A DNA stretch of 64,000 nucleotides, from positions 152,701-216,700 of the forward strand of contig CAJTDQ010000004.1 of NCBI GenBank assembly GCA_910574895.1, read 5' to 3'. The notes beneath the pieces were generated by a model. It did not search any database, was not told the DNA's origin, and worked only from the letters and a program-made list of their open reading frames with translations. Source of the stretch: Eubacteriaceae bacterium. GTDB taxonomy: Bacteria; Bacillota; Clostridia; Lachnospirales; Lachnospiraceae. The translations under genes were made by a program, and so were the position numbers. Shown here piece after piece: positions 38,653-47,734 of the stretch (the first letter of the stretch is position 1; every line of letters starts with the position of its first letter).

Positions 38653-38761
38653 AAAGACTATTAAAATGGAAAATGTTGCTTATTTGTATCCTATTTGATA
38701 CATTGAAATTAAGATATTAAATAGATTAATGAGGGGGATAACTTTTAAATATATTTTATGG

Positions 38762-38795
38762 GAGTGGGATAGAGAACTTTTACCTACTCTTTTTT
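38762..38795 (+). terminator. Rho-independent terminator
   Basis: GAGTGGG pairs with CCTACTC (one G-T pair), then six T; 110 bases after pgsA. Confidence 0.65.
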
Positions 38796-38836
38796 ACATC
38801 TTCTTTTATCAGCCTTTGACTTTATGGCATGAAAAA

Positions 38837-38907
38837 AGCGGGTGATGGGAATCGAACCCACATATCCAGCTTGGAAGGCTGGTGTTCTACCACTGAACTA
38901 CACCCGC
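38837..38907 (-). tRNA. tRNA-Gly (TCC)
   Basis: Cloverleaf on the minus strand: acceptor GCGGGTG/CACCCGC with U discriminator, anticodon stem CCAGC/GCTGG, anticodon TCC. CCA is not encoded. Confidence 0.96.
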
Positions 38908-38913
38908 AAAGTA

Positions 38914-38986
<73 letters not shown>

Positions 38987-39073
38987 TTGCGATACCTCGT
39001 ATCATCTACCGCATTGATGATTTTAAACCAACATCTGGTATTTGTCAAGTAATAAAATAAATTTGTTACTATT

Positions 39074-39198
39074 CAGCCATGCGATATAGAATAAATATAA
39101 CAAATAACTGCTTGCAGAGAATTTGAAATATTTATTCTGTATCATATGGTGAACAACCATAGCGAAGGAAATCCAAAGGATTTTCGAGCTACTGGCTG
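39074..39198. repeat. 125-nt structured repeat, copy 1
   Basis: Closing stem CAGCCA/TGGCTG; 15-bp arm GATATAGAATAAATA/TATTTATTCTGTATC; conserved CTGCTTGCAGA in its loop; hairpin ATGGT/ACCAT; hairpin AAATCC/GGATTT within AGCGAAGG...TTTTCGAGCT. The second copy at 58572 has exactly the same length, near-identical unpaired parts and a differently sequenced but still paired long arm. Lies 10 bases beyond the GH16 stop. Outer bases extend the pairing (GTTACTATT with AATAGTTAC). Confidence 0.8.
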
Positions 39199-39208
39199 AA
39201 TAGTTACT

Positions 39209-40054
39209 TTATTTCTTCTGATATACATGAACGTATTCAATCTCGAAAACATATGGCAACTGGCTGTCGTCTACAGGACCGCCAAGCCCTCCACCGACAG
39301 CGGTGTTCATAATTAAGAAATATGGTTTATCAAAAGGCCAGGCATGATGCATCTGGTCATTTGGAACATCAGGTCTTTCATATTTAAACTGGGTTTTGCC
39401 ATCTACGAAAAACTCAAAGTAATCCGGTGTCCACTCCATAGAGTAATTATGAAATTCATCAGGAGGAATAAAATCATATTCCTTATGATTAGAAAATGGG
39501 TTTGGTTCGCTCATTCTGTGATTAAACATTCCTGAATGCAGACTAAACAGTAATAAATTCGGTCTGCGTCCAATATGTTCTACAATATCTATTTCTCCAC
39601 ATTCAGGCCAGCGGTCTTCAGGGGGAGTTTTGGGAAATCTCTCCCAGTCTTCTTTTGTGAAATTATCAAAATCAGGACGGCCGTCTTCCCGTTTTGGAAC
39701 CCAGTCAGGAATTGGCGGTTTTTCTTTATATGGCATCATCCAGATAGCAGGCCAGGAACCGGTTCCTCCGGGAAACTTTGCTCTGATGTCAAAATATCCA
39801 TACTGCCAGCTTGCTTTTCCTCTGGTGTTAATTTTGGCGGAAGTATACTCCCGTTCTCCGTCCTGTTCTTTGACAGAGCGAATGGTCAGTTTTCCGTCTT
39901 TTACAAAAATATTGCCGGTTCTGTCTGTGTATGCCTGTAGTTCGTTATTTGGCCATTGAAAGTTTCCTACTTCATAGCTCCATTTTTCGGAATCAGGTTG
40001 TCCTTCATAATCAAAATCATCTGCCCATACTAATTTGTAATCATTTAAATTCAT
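39209..40054 (-). CDS. GH16 family glycoside hydrolase (beta-glucanase type)
   Basis: 281 residues from the ATG at 40054, chosen because GGAG lies 7 bases upstream; the ATG at 40066 precedes that site. Catalytic motif GEIDIVEH with nucleophile Glu154, Asp156 and acid/base Glu159. WADDFDYEGQPDSEKW at the start and the C-terminal FEIEYVHVYQKK strand are typical of laminarinase-like GH16. A loop of about 45 residues before the catalytic motif (PPIPDWVPKREDGRPDFD) is longer than usual. No signal peptide, so it should act on imported beta-1,3(4)-oligosaccharides or be released by lysis. Single minus-strand gene. Confidence 0.87.
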   Translation of the reverse strand: MNLNDYKLVWADDFDYEGQPDSEKWSYEVGNFQWPNNELQAYTDRTGNIFVKDGKLTIRSVKEQDGEREYTSAKINTRGKASWQYGYFDIRAKFPGGTGSWPAIWMMPYKEKPPIPDWVPKREDGRPDFDNFTKEDWERFPKTPPEDRWPECGEIDIVEHIGRRPNLLLFSLHSGMFNHRMSEPNPFSNHKEYDFIPPDEFHNYSMEWTPDYFEFFVDGKTQFKYERPDVPNDQMHHAWPFDKPYFLIMNTAVGGGLGGPVDDSQLPYVFEIEYVHVYQKK

Positions 40055-40222
40055 AAAAAACTCCAATCCGCTGCAGAGAACTACAGCATAAATTTAAACG
40101 TACTGATAATTTAAGTTGATTTTAACATATAAAAACATTTTTACCTAGAGAAAAATAAGATATTTTTTGACAATTAGAAAAGATTGAACTATTGTTGTAA
40201 TAGTGGAAAAAAGGAGCATAAC

Positions 40223-41941
40223 ATGAAAGTTTTATTGGTGGCAGTAAATGCCAAATACATTCATTCCAATCTGGCAGTATACAGTTTGAAAGAGTATGCT
40301 GAAAAATATGGGAAGAATGAGCATGAGATAAAAATAAAAGAATATACAATTAATCAATATACAGAAGAGATTGTTTCGGATATTTATGAAGAACAGGCGG
40401 ATATTATAGGGTTTTCCTGTTACATTTGGAATATTCATCAGGTGATGCAGGTAATTAACGATTTGAAGTCTGTCTGCACAAAGAAAGATATCTGGGTTGG
40501 AGGACCGGAAGTATCTTATAATGCAGTGCAGGTATTGTCAGATAATGCAAACGTTAATTATGTGATGTGTGGTGAAGGTGAAGAGATATTGAAACAATTT
40601 CTGGACAATTATCATGAGGGAAAATTACAAAGGAAAGATATTAACGGACTTGTATATAGAGAGGATGGACAGATAAAAGCAAATCCGATGATGAAGCCTG
40701 TGGATATTTCTGATATACCTTTTGTGTATAGAGATATGAAAGATTTTGAAAATAAAATTATATATTATGAGACGAGCAGGGGATGTCCGTTTTCCTGTAG
40801 CTACTGTCTGTCATCTATTGATAAAAAAATCCGGTTTCGAAATTTGGATTTAGTAAAAGAAGAACTTCGGTTTTTTATTGATAATAAAACATCCCAGGTA
40901 AAATTTGTCGACAGGACCTTTAATTGTAATCCAAAACATGCAATGGAAATATGGAGGTATATTAAGGAAAATGATAATGGCATCACCAATTTTCATTTTG
41001 AAATAGCAGCAGATTTGATGACAGAAGAAGAACTGGAATTGATATCAGATATGAGACCCGGGTTAATACAATTAGAAATTGGAGTGCAGTCTGTGAATGA
41101 GGAGACATTACAGGCGATTCATCGAAAAACGGATATTGGGAAAATAGAAAGTATTACAGGCAGGATACGGCAGAACAAAAATATACATCAGCATCTTGAC
41201 TTGATTGCAGGTCTGCCTTATGAGGATTATTCATCTTTTAAAAATTCATTCAACACAGTGTATGCCATGAAACCTGATCAGCTCCAATTAGGTTTTTTAA
41301 AAGTATTGAATGGTGCCGGAATATCAGAAGAGGCAAAGGAGTATGGTATTGTTTGCAGCAACCGTCCGCCTTATGAAGTGTTAAAAACAAAATGGCTTAC
41401 CTTTGATGAGATTTTAAGATTAAAAGAGATTGAGACAGTTGTTGAAATATATTATAACAGTTTACAATTTTCAGAGACAATAAGAAAATTGGAAGAGTTT
41501 TTCAAGTCTCCATTTGACATGTATGAACGATTGGGAAGATATTATAAAAAATACAGCGCAGGTGGATTGAAGCATTCCAGAGTGAACCGTTATGTATTGC
41601 TTCTTGATTTTATCATGGAAGAATTAAATTTGACAGAAGAAGACAGCTTTGCATGGAAAGAACTGTTGACATTGGATTTTTATTTGAGAGAGAATGCAAA
41701 AACCCGTCCGGTGTTTGCAAAAAGTTTAGAGGATTCTAAAAAGAAAATTCATAAAATTTATTGTCATCCGCAATTAAAACAAAAACTAAAAAATTATGTA
41801 AACTATTCTTCGAAACAGATAGAACATATGACGCATATAGAAGTTTTAAAAGGGCGGTATATATTATTTGATTATCTAAACAGAAATGCATTAACAAAAG
41901 CAGCAAGTACAGTTGATGTTACAACATATTTACAACTTTAG
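40223..41941 (+). CDS. B12-binding domain/radical SAM protein (DUF4080 type)
   Basis: 572 residues from the ATG at 40223 (AAAGGAGC upstream). N-terminal cobalamin-binding Rossmann domain (MKVLLVAVNAKYIHSN, GPEVSYNAVQVL), then a radical SAM barrel with the cluster cysteines Cys188, Cys192, Cys195 in GCPFSCSYC, and a C-terminal helical domain of the DUF4080 kind. Such proteins are common in Clostridia but their reaction is unknown; some superfamily members methylate unactivated carbon. A 28-base gap leads to the exonuclease gene. Confidence 0.85.
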   Translation: MKVLLVAVNAKYIHSNLAVYSLKEYAEKYGKNEHEIKIKEYTINQYTEEIVSDIYEEQADIIGFSCYIWNIHQVMQVINDLKSVCTKKDIWVGGPEVSYNAVQVLSDNANVNYVMCGEGEEILKQFLDNYHEGKLQRKDINGLVYREDGQIKANPMMKPVDISDIPFVYRDMKDFENKIIYYETSRGCPFSCSYCLSSIDKKIRFRNLDLVKEELRFFIDNKTSQVKFVDRTFNCNPKHAMEIWRYIKENDNGITNFHFEIAADLMTEEELELISDMRPGLIQLEIGVQSVNEETLQAIHRKTDIGKIESITGRIRQNKNIHQHLDLIAGLPYEDYSSFKNSFNTVYAMKPDQLQLGFLKVLNGAGISEEAKEYGIVCSNRPPYEVLKTKWLTFDEILRLKEIETVVEIYYNSLQFSETIRKLEEFFKSPFDMYERLGRYYKKYSAGGLKHSRVNRYVLLLDFIMEELNLTEEDSFAWKELLTLDFYLRENAKTRPVFAKSLEDSKKKIHKIYCHPQLKQKLKNYVNYSSKQIEHMTHIEVLKGRYILFDYLNRNALTKAASTVDVTTYLQL

Positions 41942-41969
41942 GATATAGTACTGATTACAGGAGGAAAAA

Positions 41970-42683
41970 ATGATAAAAAACTATGTTTGTGTGGATATTG
42001 AAACCACCGGCATTAGACCAAAATGGGACAAAATCATAGAGATTGGAGCAGTAAAGGTTCGAAACGGAAAGGAAGTAGAGAGATTTTCTGAGTTAATTTA
42101 TCCGGGAGTAAAGCTTCCATGGAGAATTACAGAACTGACCGGAATTACAGATGAAATGTTAAAGGGAAAACCGACAATTGAGGAGGTTTTACCCAGGTTT
42201 ATTGAATTTGCAGGAGATGATTTGTTATTAGGACACAACATTCGTTTTGATTATAGTTTTTTGAAACAAAACGCCATGAACTTAAATTTAGAGTTTCAGA
42301 AAAGTGGAACAGATACTTTGAAAATAGCACGCAAAGTATTACCGCATTTAGAGAGCAGAGCGTTGGATTATCTGTGCAGATATTATAATATTGAGGATGA
42401 GAATCATCATAGAGCGTTTAATGATGCCAGTGTTACATCACAGTTATATTTTATTCTTATGGAACAATTCGGAGAAGAGAACCCACAGCTTTTTGAACCA
42501 TATGAATTTTCATATAAAGTAAAGAAAATGCAGGCGATTACGGACAAACAAAGAAAATATCTGCTGGATTTGATACGTTATCATAATCTTACGGTTGATT
42601 TTGACGTAGACGGTTTGTCGAAAAACGAAGCGTCCAGAAAAATAGACAAAATTCTGTCAGAAAAAGGTAGAATTTTTGACTAG
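41970..42683 (+). CDS. DnaQ-like 3'-5' exonuclease
   Basis: 237 residues. DEDDh exonuclease: Asp9 and Glu11 in CVDIETTG, LLGHNIRFDYSFL, and HHRAFNDAS. The C-terminal ~55 residues (AITDKQRKYLLDLIRYH...LSKNEASRKIDKIL) form a small helical domain common in clostridial exonucleases of this type. Could be a proofreading subunit or a stand-alone repair nuclease. CAGGAGG lies before the ATG. Confidence 0.86.
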   Translation: MIKNYVCVDIETTGIRPKWDKIIEIGAVKVRNGKEVERFSELIYPGVKLPWRITELTGITDEMLKGKPTIEEVLPRFIEFAGDDLLLGHNIRFDYSFLKQNAMNLNLEFQKSGTDTLKIARKVLPHLESRALDYLCRYYNIEDENHHRAFNDASVTSQLYFILMEQFGEENPQLFEPYEFSYKVKKMQAITDKQRKYLLDLIRYHNLTVDFDVDGLSKNEASRKIDKILSEKGRIFD

Positions 42684-42702
42684 GACAAAAGAAAAAGTTG
42701 TG

Positions 42703-42721
42703 ATATACTTTGAAAGTATAT
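42703..42721. promoter_or_regulatory. 19-bp perfect palindrome overlapping a -10 box
   Basis: ATATACTTT-G-AAAGTATAT. TATACT inside it is a good -10 hexamer for the small membrane peptide gene or the VanW gene. It looks like an operator. Confidence 0.55.
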
Positions 42722-42764
42722 GGTGGGAAAGTCCACATTTTATAATTGATTAGAGGTGAGATAA

Positions 42765-42866
42765 ATGAATTTTTTCTATAGCAAAAAGAATCAGAAAATT
42801 ATTGCAGGAGCTATTGCATTGGTGTTAGTTGCGGCGCTAGTTGTAACAACAATTGCAAGTTTCTAA
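42765..42866 (+). CDS. 33-residue single-span membrane peptide
   Basis: Too short for routine gene calling. GAGGTGAG lies 5 bases before the ATG. The product has a basic N-terminus (FFYSKKNQK) and one hydrophobic span of about 22 residues ending in SF. It follows a palindromic promoter and precedes the VanW protein gene by 62 bases. I do not recognise a family; the good ribosome site and clean membrane pattern argue that it is real. Confidence 0.6.
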   Translation: MNFFYSKKNQKIIAGAIALVLVAALVVTTIASF

Positions 42867-42928
42867 TGGACACTGATTAAAAATGATTTTACTCAAATGA
42901 TACATAAGGGATGTTTGGAGGAGGAAAA

Positions 42929-44365
42929 ATGAAAAAGATAAGGAAGATTGGCATAATGCTTGTTGTTATGGCGGCATTATTTGGTGCCATTCAGGTATCT
43001 GCCGCTTCAAGAGATACAGAAGACGTAGTAAAAGAAGGAATCCATATTGAAGATATTGATGTCAGTGATATGACAGAGAAAGAAGTAAAAAAGGCTGTTA
43101 AAGATGTGGTAAATTCAAGAATAAATGCCGCTGTGTCATTAAAGATTAATAAGGATACTGTAAATACAACACTGAAAGATTTAGGATATTCATGGAAAAA
43201 TAAATCCGTTGTCAGTGAGGCAATGAGAGCCGGTAAACAGGGAAATGTCATCAGGAGATATAAGGACAGCATAGATTTAAAGAAACAGGGAAAAACATTT
43301 CATGTTGAAATAGGTATTGAAGAAAAGGATTTCAAGAAAAATCTTGAAGCGTTATGTAAACCGTACAATGTAGAGGCGAAAAATGCATCTTTGAAAGCTA
43401 CCGGTCATGGATTTCAGATTATTCCTGAGGTAGAGGGATGTGTGGTAAATTATAGTAAGACAGTAAAACAGTTTATATCATATATTCAGAATGACTGGGA
43501 CAAAAAGTCAGAGATTGCTTTTGAGGCAACAACAAAGATTGCGAAACCAAAATACACAACAAAGGATTGTGAAAAGGTTTCTAATGAACCGATGGGAACT
43601 TATACGACTTATTTCTCAGCAGGAGTGGTAAATAGAAATTTAAATATAAAGAATGGAACACAAAAGCTGAGTGACAATGTAATATATCCGGGAGAAAGTT
43701 TTTCCTGTAATGAGCAGCTGGCGCCATGGACAGAGGATAATGGCTGGCATCCGGCCGGAACTTATTCTGAGGGAAGTGTAGTTGACAGTCTTGGAGGAGG
43801 AATCTGTCAGGTATCCAGTACATTGTACAATGCGTTAATTAATGCAGAGTTAAAGATTGTTGAAAGATATCCTCATTCTATGGCAGTGTCTTATGTGCCG
43901 TTAGCGGCAGATGCCGCATTGGCAGGCGATTATAAAGATTTGGTGTTTGAGAATAATACTGATGCACCGATTTATATTCAGGGACATTACAGTGAGGGAG
44001 CTGTTACATTCAATGTGTATGGTCATGATACCCGAAAAGCAGGTCATAAGGTAGAATATGTAAGTAAGACGATAAAAACCGTGCCAATGACTACTACAAC
44101 AAAGAAAGATCCTTCAAAGGAAGAAGGATATAAAGAAACTGTACCGGGACATGTAGGATATGTCGCAGAATTATACAAGGTAACATATGAAAACGGTAAA
44201 CAGGTAAGCAAAGAATTAATGCATACAAGTACCTATAAGATGGCACCGACAACAAAGATTGTGGGAACTAAGAAAGATAAGAAAAAAGATCCGGAGCCGA
44301 CAACGCAAAGTCCTGATGATAAGAAAAAGAAGAATGACGGGGATAAAAAGAAAAAATCTGAATAA
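42929..44365 (+). CDS. VanW family protein with peptidoglycan-binding-like and G5-like domains
   Basis: 478 residues from the ATG at 42929 (GGAGGA 6 bases upstream); the ATG at 42911 lies in front of it. Signal peptide (about 1-25, ending VSA). Then a PG4-type repeat region (EGIHIEDIDVSDMTEKEV), the VanW domain (TYTTYFSAG, YPGESFSCNEQL, GGGICQVSSTLYNAL), a G5-like domain (PGHVGYVAELYKVTYENGKQ) and a Lys/Asp/Pro-rich tail. Exported and probably wall-associated. VanW function is unknown despite its association with vancomycin resistance operons; no other van genes are here. Confidence 0.87.
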   Translation: MKKIRKIGIMLVVMAALFGAIQVSAASRDTEDVVKEGIHIEDIDVSDMTEKEVKKAVKDVVNSRINAAVSLKINKDTVNTTLKDLGYSWKNKSVVSEAMRAGKQGNVIRRYKDSIDLKKQGKTFHVEIGIEEKDFKKNLEALCKPYNVEAKNASLKATGHGFQIIPEVEGCVVNYSKTVKQFISYIQNDWDKKSEIAFEATTKIAKPKYTTKDCEKVSNEPMGTYTTYFSAGVVNRNLNIKNGTQKLSDNVIYPGESFSCNEQLAPWTEDNGWHPAGTYSEGSVVDSLGGGICQVSSTLYNALINAELKIVERYPHSMAVSYVPLAADAALAGDYKDLVFENNTDAPIYIQGHYSEGAVTFNVYGHDTRKAGHKVEYVSKTIKTVPMTTTTKKDPSKEEGYKETVPGHVGYVAELYKVTYENGKQVSKELMHTSTYKMAPTTKIVGTKKDKKKDPEPTTQSPDDKKKKNDGDKKKKSE

Positions 44366-44381
44366 ATAAGGTGGTGTATCT

Positions 44382-45362
44382 ATGCATACAGGAAAGATTT
44401 CTGAAATAGCATATAAGCGTTCAGTTCTAAAGAAGATTCGTGACAAATCTGAGAATTTGCAGGTTGGCATAGATGGAGCACATATGGCGATAGAAGATGT
44501 TACAATGGTAATGTCTTCTAATTGCATATTAAAATGGTTTCCGGGTTGTGAGAGATATTATCTTCAAAAAACATTAAATGATATTTATGCCAGTGGTGGA
44601 AATCCGAAGTATGTTCATTTACAAATAAATATTCCAAATGATTTTGAAGAGAAACAATTGGGAAGAATTATTAAGAGTTTTGATGAAGCTGTTACAGAGA
44701 CAAAATTGACGATTCAGAAGTGTGATGTTTATGCAGGAAATGTAGATGAATTGCTCATATATGTTAATGTAACCGGCGTGTCAGAAAAAATATTTTCCTT
44801 ACAGGATATGAAAGAAAACACGGATATTGTAATGGCAGGAACACTTGCTGTTGGGGGAACCTCTCTCATGGCAAAGTTATACGAGAGCAGATTGAGAGAA
44901 AAGTTTCATGATACTTTTGTGGATGACTGCCTGAAAATATCTGAGTTTACAGATATAAAAAAGATTACAGATATTGCAAAGGAGCAGGATATTTTATATA
45001 TGCATCATGTATCTGATGGAGGCGTCTTTGCAGCTGTATGGGAAATGGTTTCAGCAGTAAATCTGGGAATAGAGATAGATATAAAAAAAATACCTGTCTG
45101 GCAGGAAACTATAGAAATTGCGGAAGTATTTGACTATAATCCATATATGATAGATGGGACAGGTGCAGTTCTGATTGCTGTAAAGGATGGAACAGCATTG
45201 GTAGAAAAACTTGAAAGTGCGGGGATTTATGCGGATGTGATAGGGCATATAACATCCGGCAGGGACAGAGTGGTTATGAATGGCGATGAGAGAAGATTTC
45301 TAGAACCTCCAAGAGGTGATGAAATATATAATTATTTGAATCGAAAAGGAGAAATGGCATGA
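44382..45362 (+). CDS. AIR synthase-related (PurM/HypE-like) protein
   Basis: 326 residues. Two-domain PurM fold: MVMSSNCILKWFPGCERYYLQKTLNDIYASGGNP is the N-terminal domain, and MAGTLAVGGTSLMAKLYESRL with MHHVSDGGVFAAVWEM the ATP-binding C-terminal one. The usual hydrogenase maturation partners of HypE are absent, so it is probably not HypE. Its end overlaps the Lrp gene by 4 bases, tying it to the regulator and the aminotransferase. Substrate unknown. Confidence 0.75.
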   Translation: MHTGKISEIAYKRSVLKKIRDKSENLQVGIDGAHMAIEDVTMVMSSNCILKWFPGCERYYLQKTLNDIYASGGNPKYVHLQINIPNDFEEKQLGRIIKSFDEAVTETKLTIQKCDVYAGNVDELLIYVNVTGVSEKIFSLQDMKENTDIVMAGTLAVGGTSLMAKLYESRLREKFHDTFVDDCLKISEFTDIKKITDIAKEQDILYMHHVSDGGVFAAVWEMVSAVNLGIEIDIKKIPVWQETIEIAEVFDYNPYMIDGTGAVLIAVKDGTALVEKLESAGIYADVIGHITSGRDRVVMNGDERRFLEPPRGDEIYNYLNRKGEMA

Positions 45363-45835
45363 GAGAAGAAATTTTAAGATTAATTGAAAACAAAAGCAGA
45401 ATTGACCTAAAGGAGGCCGCCATCCTGCTGGGGATGGAGGAAGCGGAAGTCGCCAATGCCATTGCCGATATGGAAAAAGAAAAAATAATATGTGGATATT
45501 ACACAATGATAGACTGGGATAAAACAAGTGAGGACAGAGTTACTGCTTTAATTGAAGTCAGAGTAACGCCACAAAGAGGCAGAGGATTTGATGAGATTGC
45601 AGAACGTATCATGAGATATGATGAAGTAAAAGCTGTATATCTGATGTCAGGTGGATTTGATTTTACAGTAATAATCGAAGAAAAGTCTATGAAAGAAATT
45701 GCACAGTTTGTTACAAGCAAATTATCTACATTAGACAGTATTTTAAACACAGCAACACATTTTGTTCTAAAAAAATATAAAGATTACGGAACAATTTTAG
45801 CAGATACAGAAGAAAGGATATTGGTGACACCATAA
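45359..45835 (+). CDS. Lrp/AsnC-family regulator
   Basis: 158 residues. N-terminal winged helix (REEILRLIENKSRIDLKEAAILLGMEEAEVANAI) and a C-terminal RAM ligand domain (VTALIEVRVTPQRGRGFDEIAERI, GGFDFTVIIE). It overlaps the genes on both sides (ATGA and TAATG), so it is translationally coupled to the aminotransferase and may respond to an amino acid handled by that enzyme. Confidence 0.88.
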   Translation: MREEILRLIENKSRIDLKEAAILLGMEEAEVANAIADMEKEKIICGYYTMIDWDKTSEDRVTALIEVRVTPQRGRGFDEIAERIMRYDEVKAVYLMSGGFDFTVIIEEKSMKEIAQFVTSKLSTLDSILNTATHFVLKKYKDYGTILADTEERILVTP

Positions 45836-46998
45836 TGAGAGACCCGTTGTCAGAAGTAATAAAGGAAGTGAAACCATCGGGTATCAGAAAGTTCTTTGAT
45901 ATTGTCAGCGAAATGAAAGATGCTATATCACTGGGTGTTGGAGAGCCGGATTTTGATACACCATGGCATATCAGAGAGGAAGGAATTTACTCTCTTGAGA
46001 AAGGACGCACATTTTATACGTCCAATGCAGGATTAAAAGAATTAAAAATAGAGGTTTGTAATTACCTAAAAAGAAAAATAAATGTTGAATATGATTATCA
46101 TGATGAAGTAATGATTACAGTTGGTGGAAGTGAGGCCATTGATATTGCTATGCGGGCAATGGTAAATCCCGGAGAGGAAGTGCTGATACCACAGCCGAGT
46201 TATGTTTCTTATGTGCCATGTGCACAGCTTATCTATGCGGTACCTAAGGTAATTGAATTAAAGGAAGAGAATGAGTTCCGCCTGACAAAGCAGGAATTGT
46301 TAGATGCAATCACAGACAAGACAAAAATGCTGGTATTACCGTTTCCGAATAATCCGACAGGAGCAATTATGGAAAAAGAGGACTTGGAAGAGATTGCAAA
46401 GGTCTGTGTGGAGAAGGACATATTTGTTTTATCGGATGAAATTTATTCAGAACTTACATATAAAGGAAAACATATATCTATCGCATCAATGCCGGGCATG
46501 AGAGAGAGAACGGTTGTCATTAACGGTTTTTCAAAGGCTTATGCGATGACCGGATGGAGACTGGGATATGCAGCTGCACCAAAAGAAATTTTGGCACAGA
46601 TGTTAAAAATACATCAGTTTGCTATCATGTGTGCACCGACGAACAGCCAGTATGCTGCTGTTGATGCATTGAAGAATGGAGACAAAGACGTACAGATGAT
46701 GTGCGAATCTTATAATCAGCGAAGAAGATTTGTAGTACACGAGTTAAGAGACATGGGAATGGAATGTTTTGAACCATATGGAGCATTTTATGTTTTCCCT
46801 AGTATTAAAAAATTTGGAATGACTTCGGAGGAGTTTGCCAATAAATTACTAGAAGAGGAAAAAGTAGCAGTTGTGCCGGGTACGGCTTTTGGCGACTGTG
46901 GCGAGGGATTCCTTAGAATATCTTATGCATATTCATTGGAAAACTTAAAGATTGCTTTAGGCAGAGTAAGGAGTTTCGTAGAAAGACTTCAAAAATAA
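45835..46998 (+). CDS. Class I/II pyridoxal-phosphate aminotransferase
   Basis: 387 residues. PLP-binding Lys234 in GFSKAYAMTGWRLGYAA; NNPTGA, the SDEIYSEL segment and a C-terminal Arg in FLRISYA are present. Resembles the aspartate/aromatic aminotransferases of the AspC/PatA type. Coupled by a one-base overlap to the Lrp-type regulator. It could feed aryl pyruvates to IorAB, but it is far away on the map and this is inference. Confidence 0.9.
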   Translation: MRDPLSEVIKEVKPSGIRKFFDIVSEMKDAISLGVGEPDFDTPWHIREEGIYSLEKGRTFYTSNAGLKELKIEVCNYLKRKINVEYDYHDEVMITVGGSEAIDIAMRAMVNPGEEVLIPQPSYVSYVPCAQLIYAVPKVIELKEENEFRLTKQELLDAITDKTKMLVLPFPNNPTGAIMEKEDLEEIAKVCVEKDIFVLSDEIYSELTYKGKHISIASMPGMRERTVVINGFSKAYAMTGWRLGYAAAPKEILAQMLKIHQFAIMCAPTNSQYAAVDALKNGDKDVQMMCESYNQRRRFVVHELRDMGMECFEPYGAFYVFPSIKKFGMTSEEFANKLLEEEKVAVVPGTAFGDCGEGFLRISYAYSLENLKIALGRVRSFVERLQK

Positions 46999-47055
46999 AA
47001 GTTACCGGCATTTGGAGATTACTCATGCCGAAGAATAGACAGAAAGAGGAAGAAT

Positions 47056-47547
47056 ATGAATATTGTTCTTTTGGAACCGGAGATACCACAGAATACCGGA
47101 AATATTGGCAGAACATGTTGTGCAACCGGGACGAAATTACATTTAATAGAACCTATGGGATTTCGAATTAATGAGAAATCTCTGAAAAGAGCAGGTATGG
47201 ACTATTGGGAAGACCTGGATGTGACAATTTATGATAGTTACGAAGATTTTCTTGAAAAAAATCCGAATATTAAAATGTGGTATGCAACAACGAAAGCACC
47301 AAACAGATATAGTGATGTAAAACTGGGACAGGATGATTATATTATGTTTGGAAAAGAAAGTGCAGGAATACCAGAAGAAATTCTGGCAGAGAATAAAGAA
47401 AGATGCATCCGTATCCCGATGAATCCGGAAATTCGTTCTTTAAATCTTGCAAATTCTGTAGCAGTTGTTTTGTATGAAGGACTGCGTCAGAATAATTTTG
47501 CAGGAATGCAGATGGAAGGGGAACTTCATCGATTACAGTGGAAATAG
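47056..47547 (+). CDS. trmL: tRNA (cytidine/uridine(34)-2'-O)-methyltransferase TrmL
   Basis: 163 residues, SPOUT knot: MNIVLLEPEIPQNTGNIGRTC at the N-terminus, FGKESAGIPEEIL and IPMNPEIRSLNLANSVAVVLYE at the C-terminal knot. Methylates the wobble ribose of tRNA-Leu. GAGGAAG precedes the ATG; terminator behind. Confidence 0.93.
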   Translation: MNIVLLEPEIPQNTGNIGRTCCATGTKLHLIEPMGFRINEKSLKRAGMDYWEDLDVTIYDSYEDFLEKNPNIKMWYATTKAPNRYSDVKLGQDDYIMFGKESAGIPEEILAENKERCIRIPMNPEIRSLNLANSVAVVLYEGLRQNNFAGMQMEGELHRLQWK

Positions 47548-47550
47548 AAT

Positions 47551-47602
47551 AAGTGCCTGACAAAGAATTAGAGTTTTAGGATTCTTTGCCAGGTACTTTT
47601 TT
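47551..47602 (+). terminator. Rho-independent terminator
   Basis: AAGTGCCTGACAAAGAAT pairs with ATTCTTTGCCAGGTACTT, then T-run. Starts 3 bases after trmL. Confidence 0.9.
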
Positions 47603-47619
47603 GCCAGAAGTAAAATTTG

Positions 47620-47648
47620 TTGTAATTAAGATGATATTTTGATAAAAT
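47620..47648 (+). promoter_or_regulatory. Promoter for the uracil permease
   Basis: TTGTAA, 17-base spacer, TAAAAT; leader of about 80 bases with no clear PyrR or purine riboswitch fold. Confidence 0.6.
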
Positions 47649-47734
47649 TAAATCGTTTAAGGTATTTGAACGTGACATTTAAGTTTTGACAAAAGAATTT
47701 GCAAAAAAACCAAAAGAAAAGGGAGGATTTGACA

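Noticed and set aside
42929..44365. Vancomycin resistance operon
   Set aside because: VanW is present alone; no vanH, vanA/B, vanX, vanR or vanS genes are near, so no resistance is implied.
47649..47734. Possible PyrR or purine riboswitch before the uracil permease
   Set aside because: The leader is short and lacks both the PyrR anti-antiterminator loop and a purine aptamer fold.
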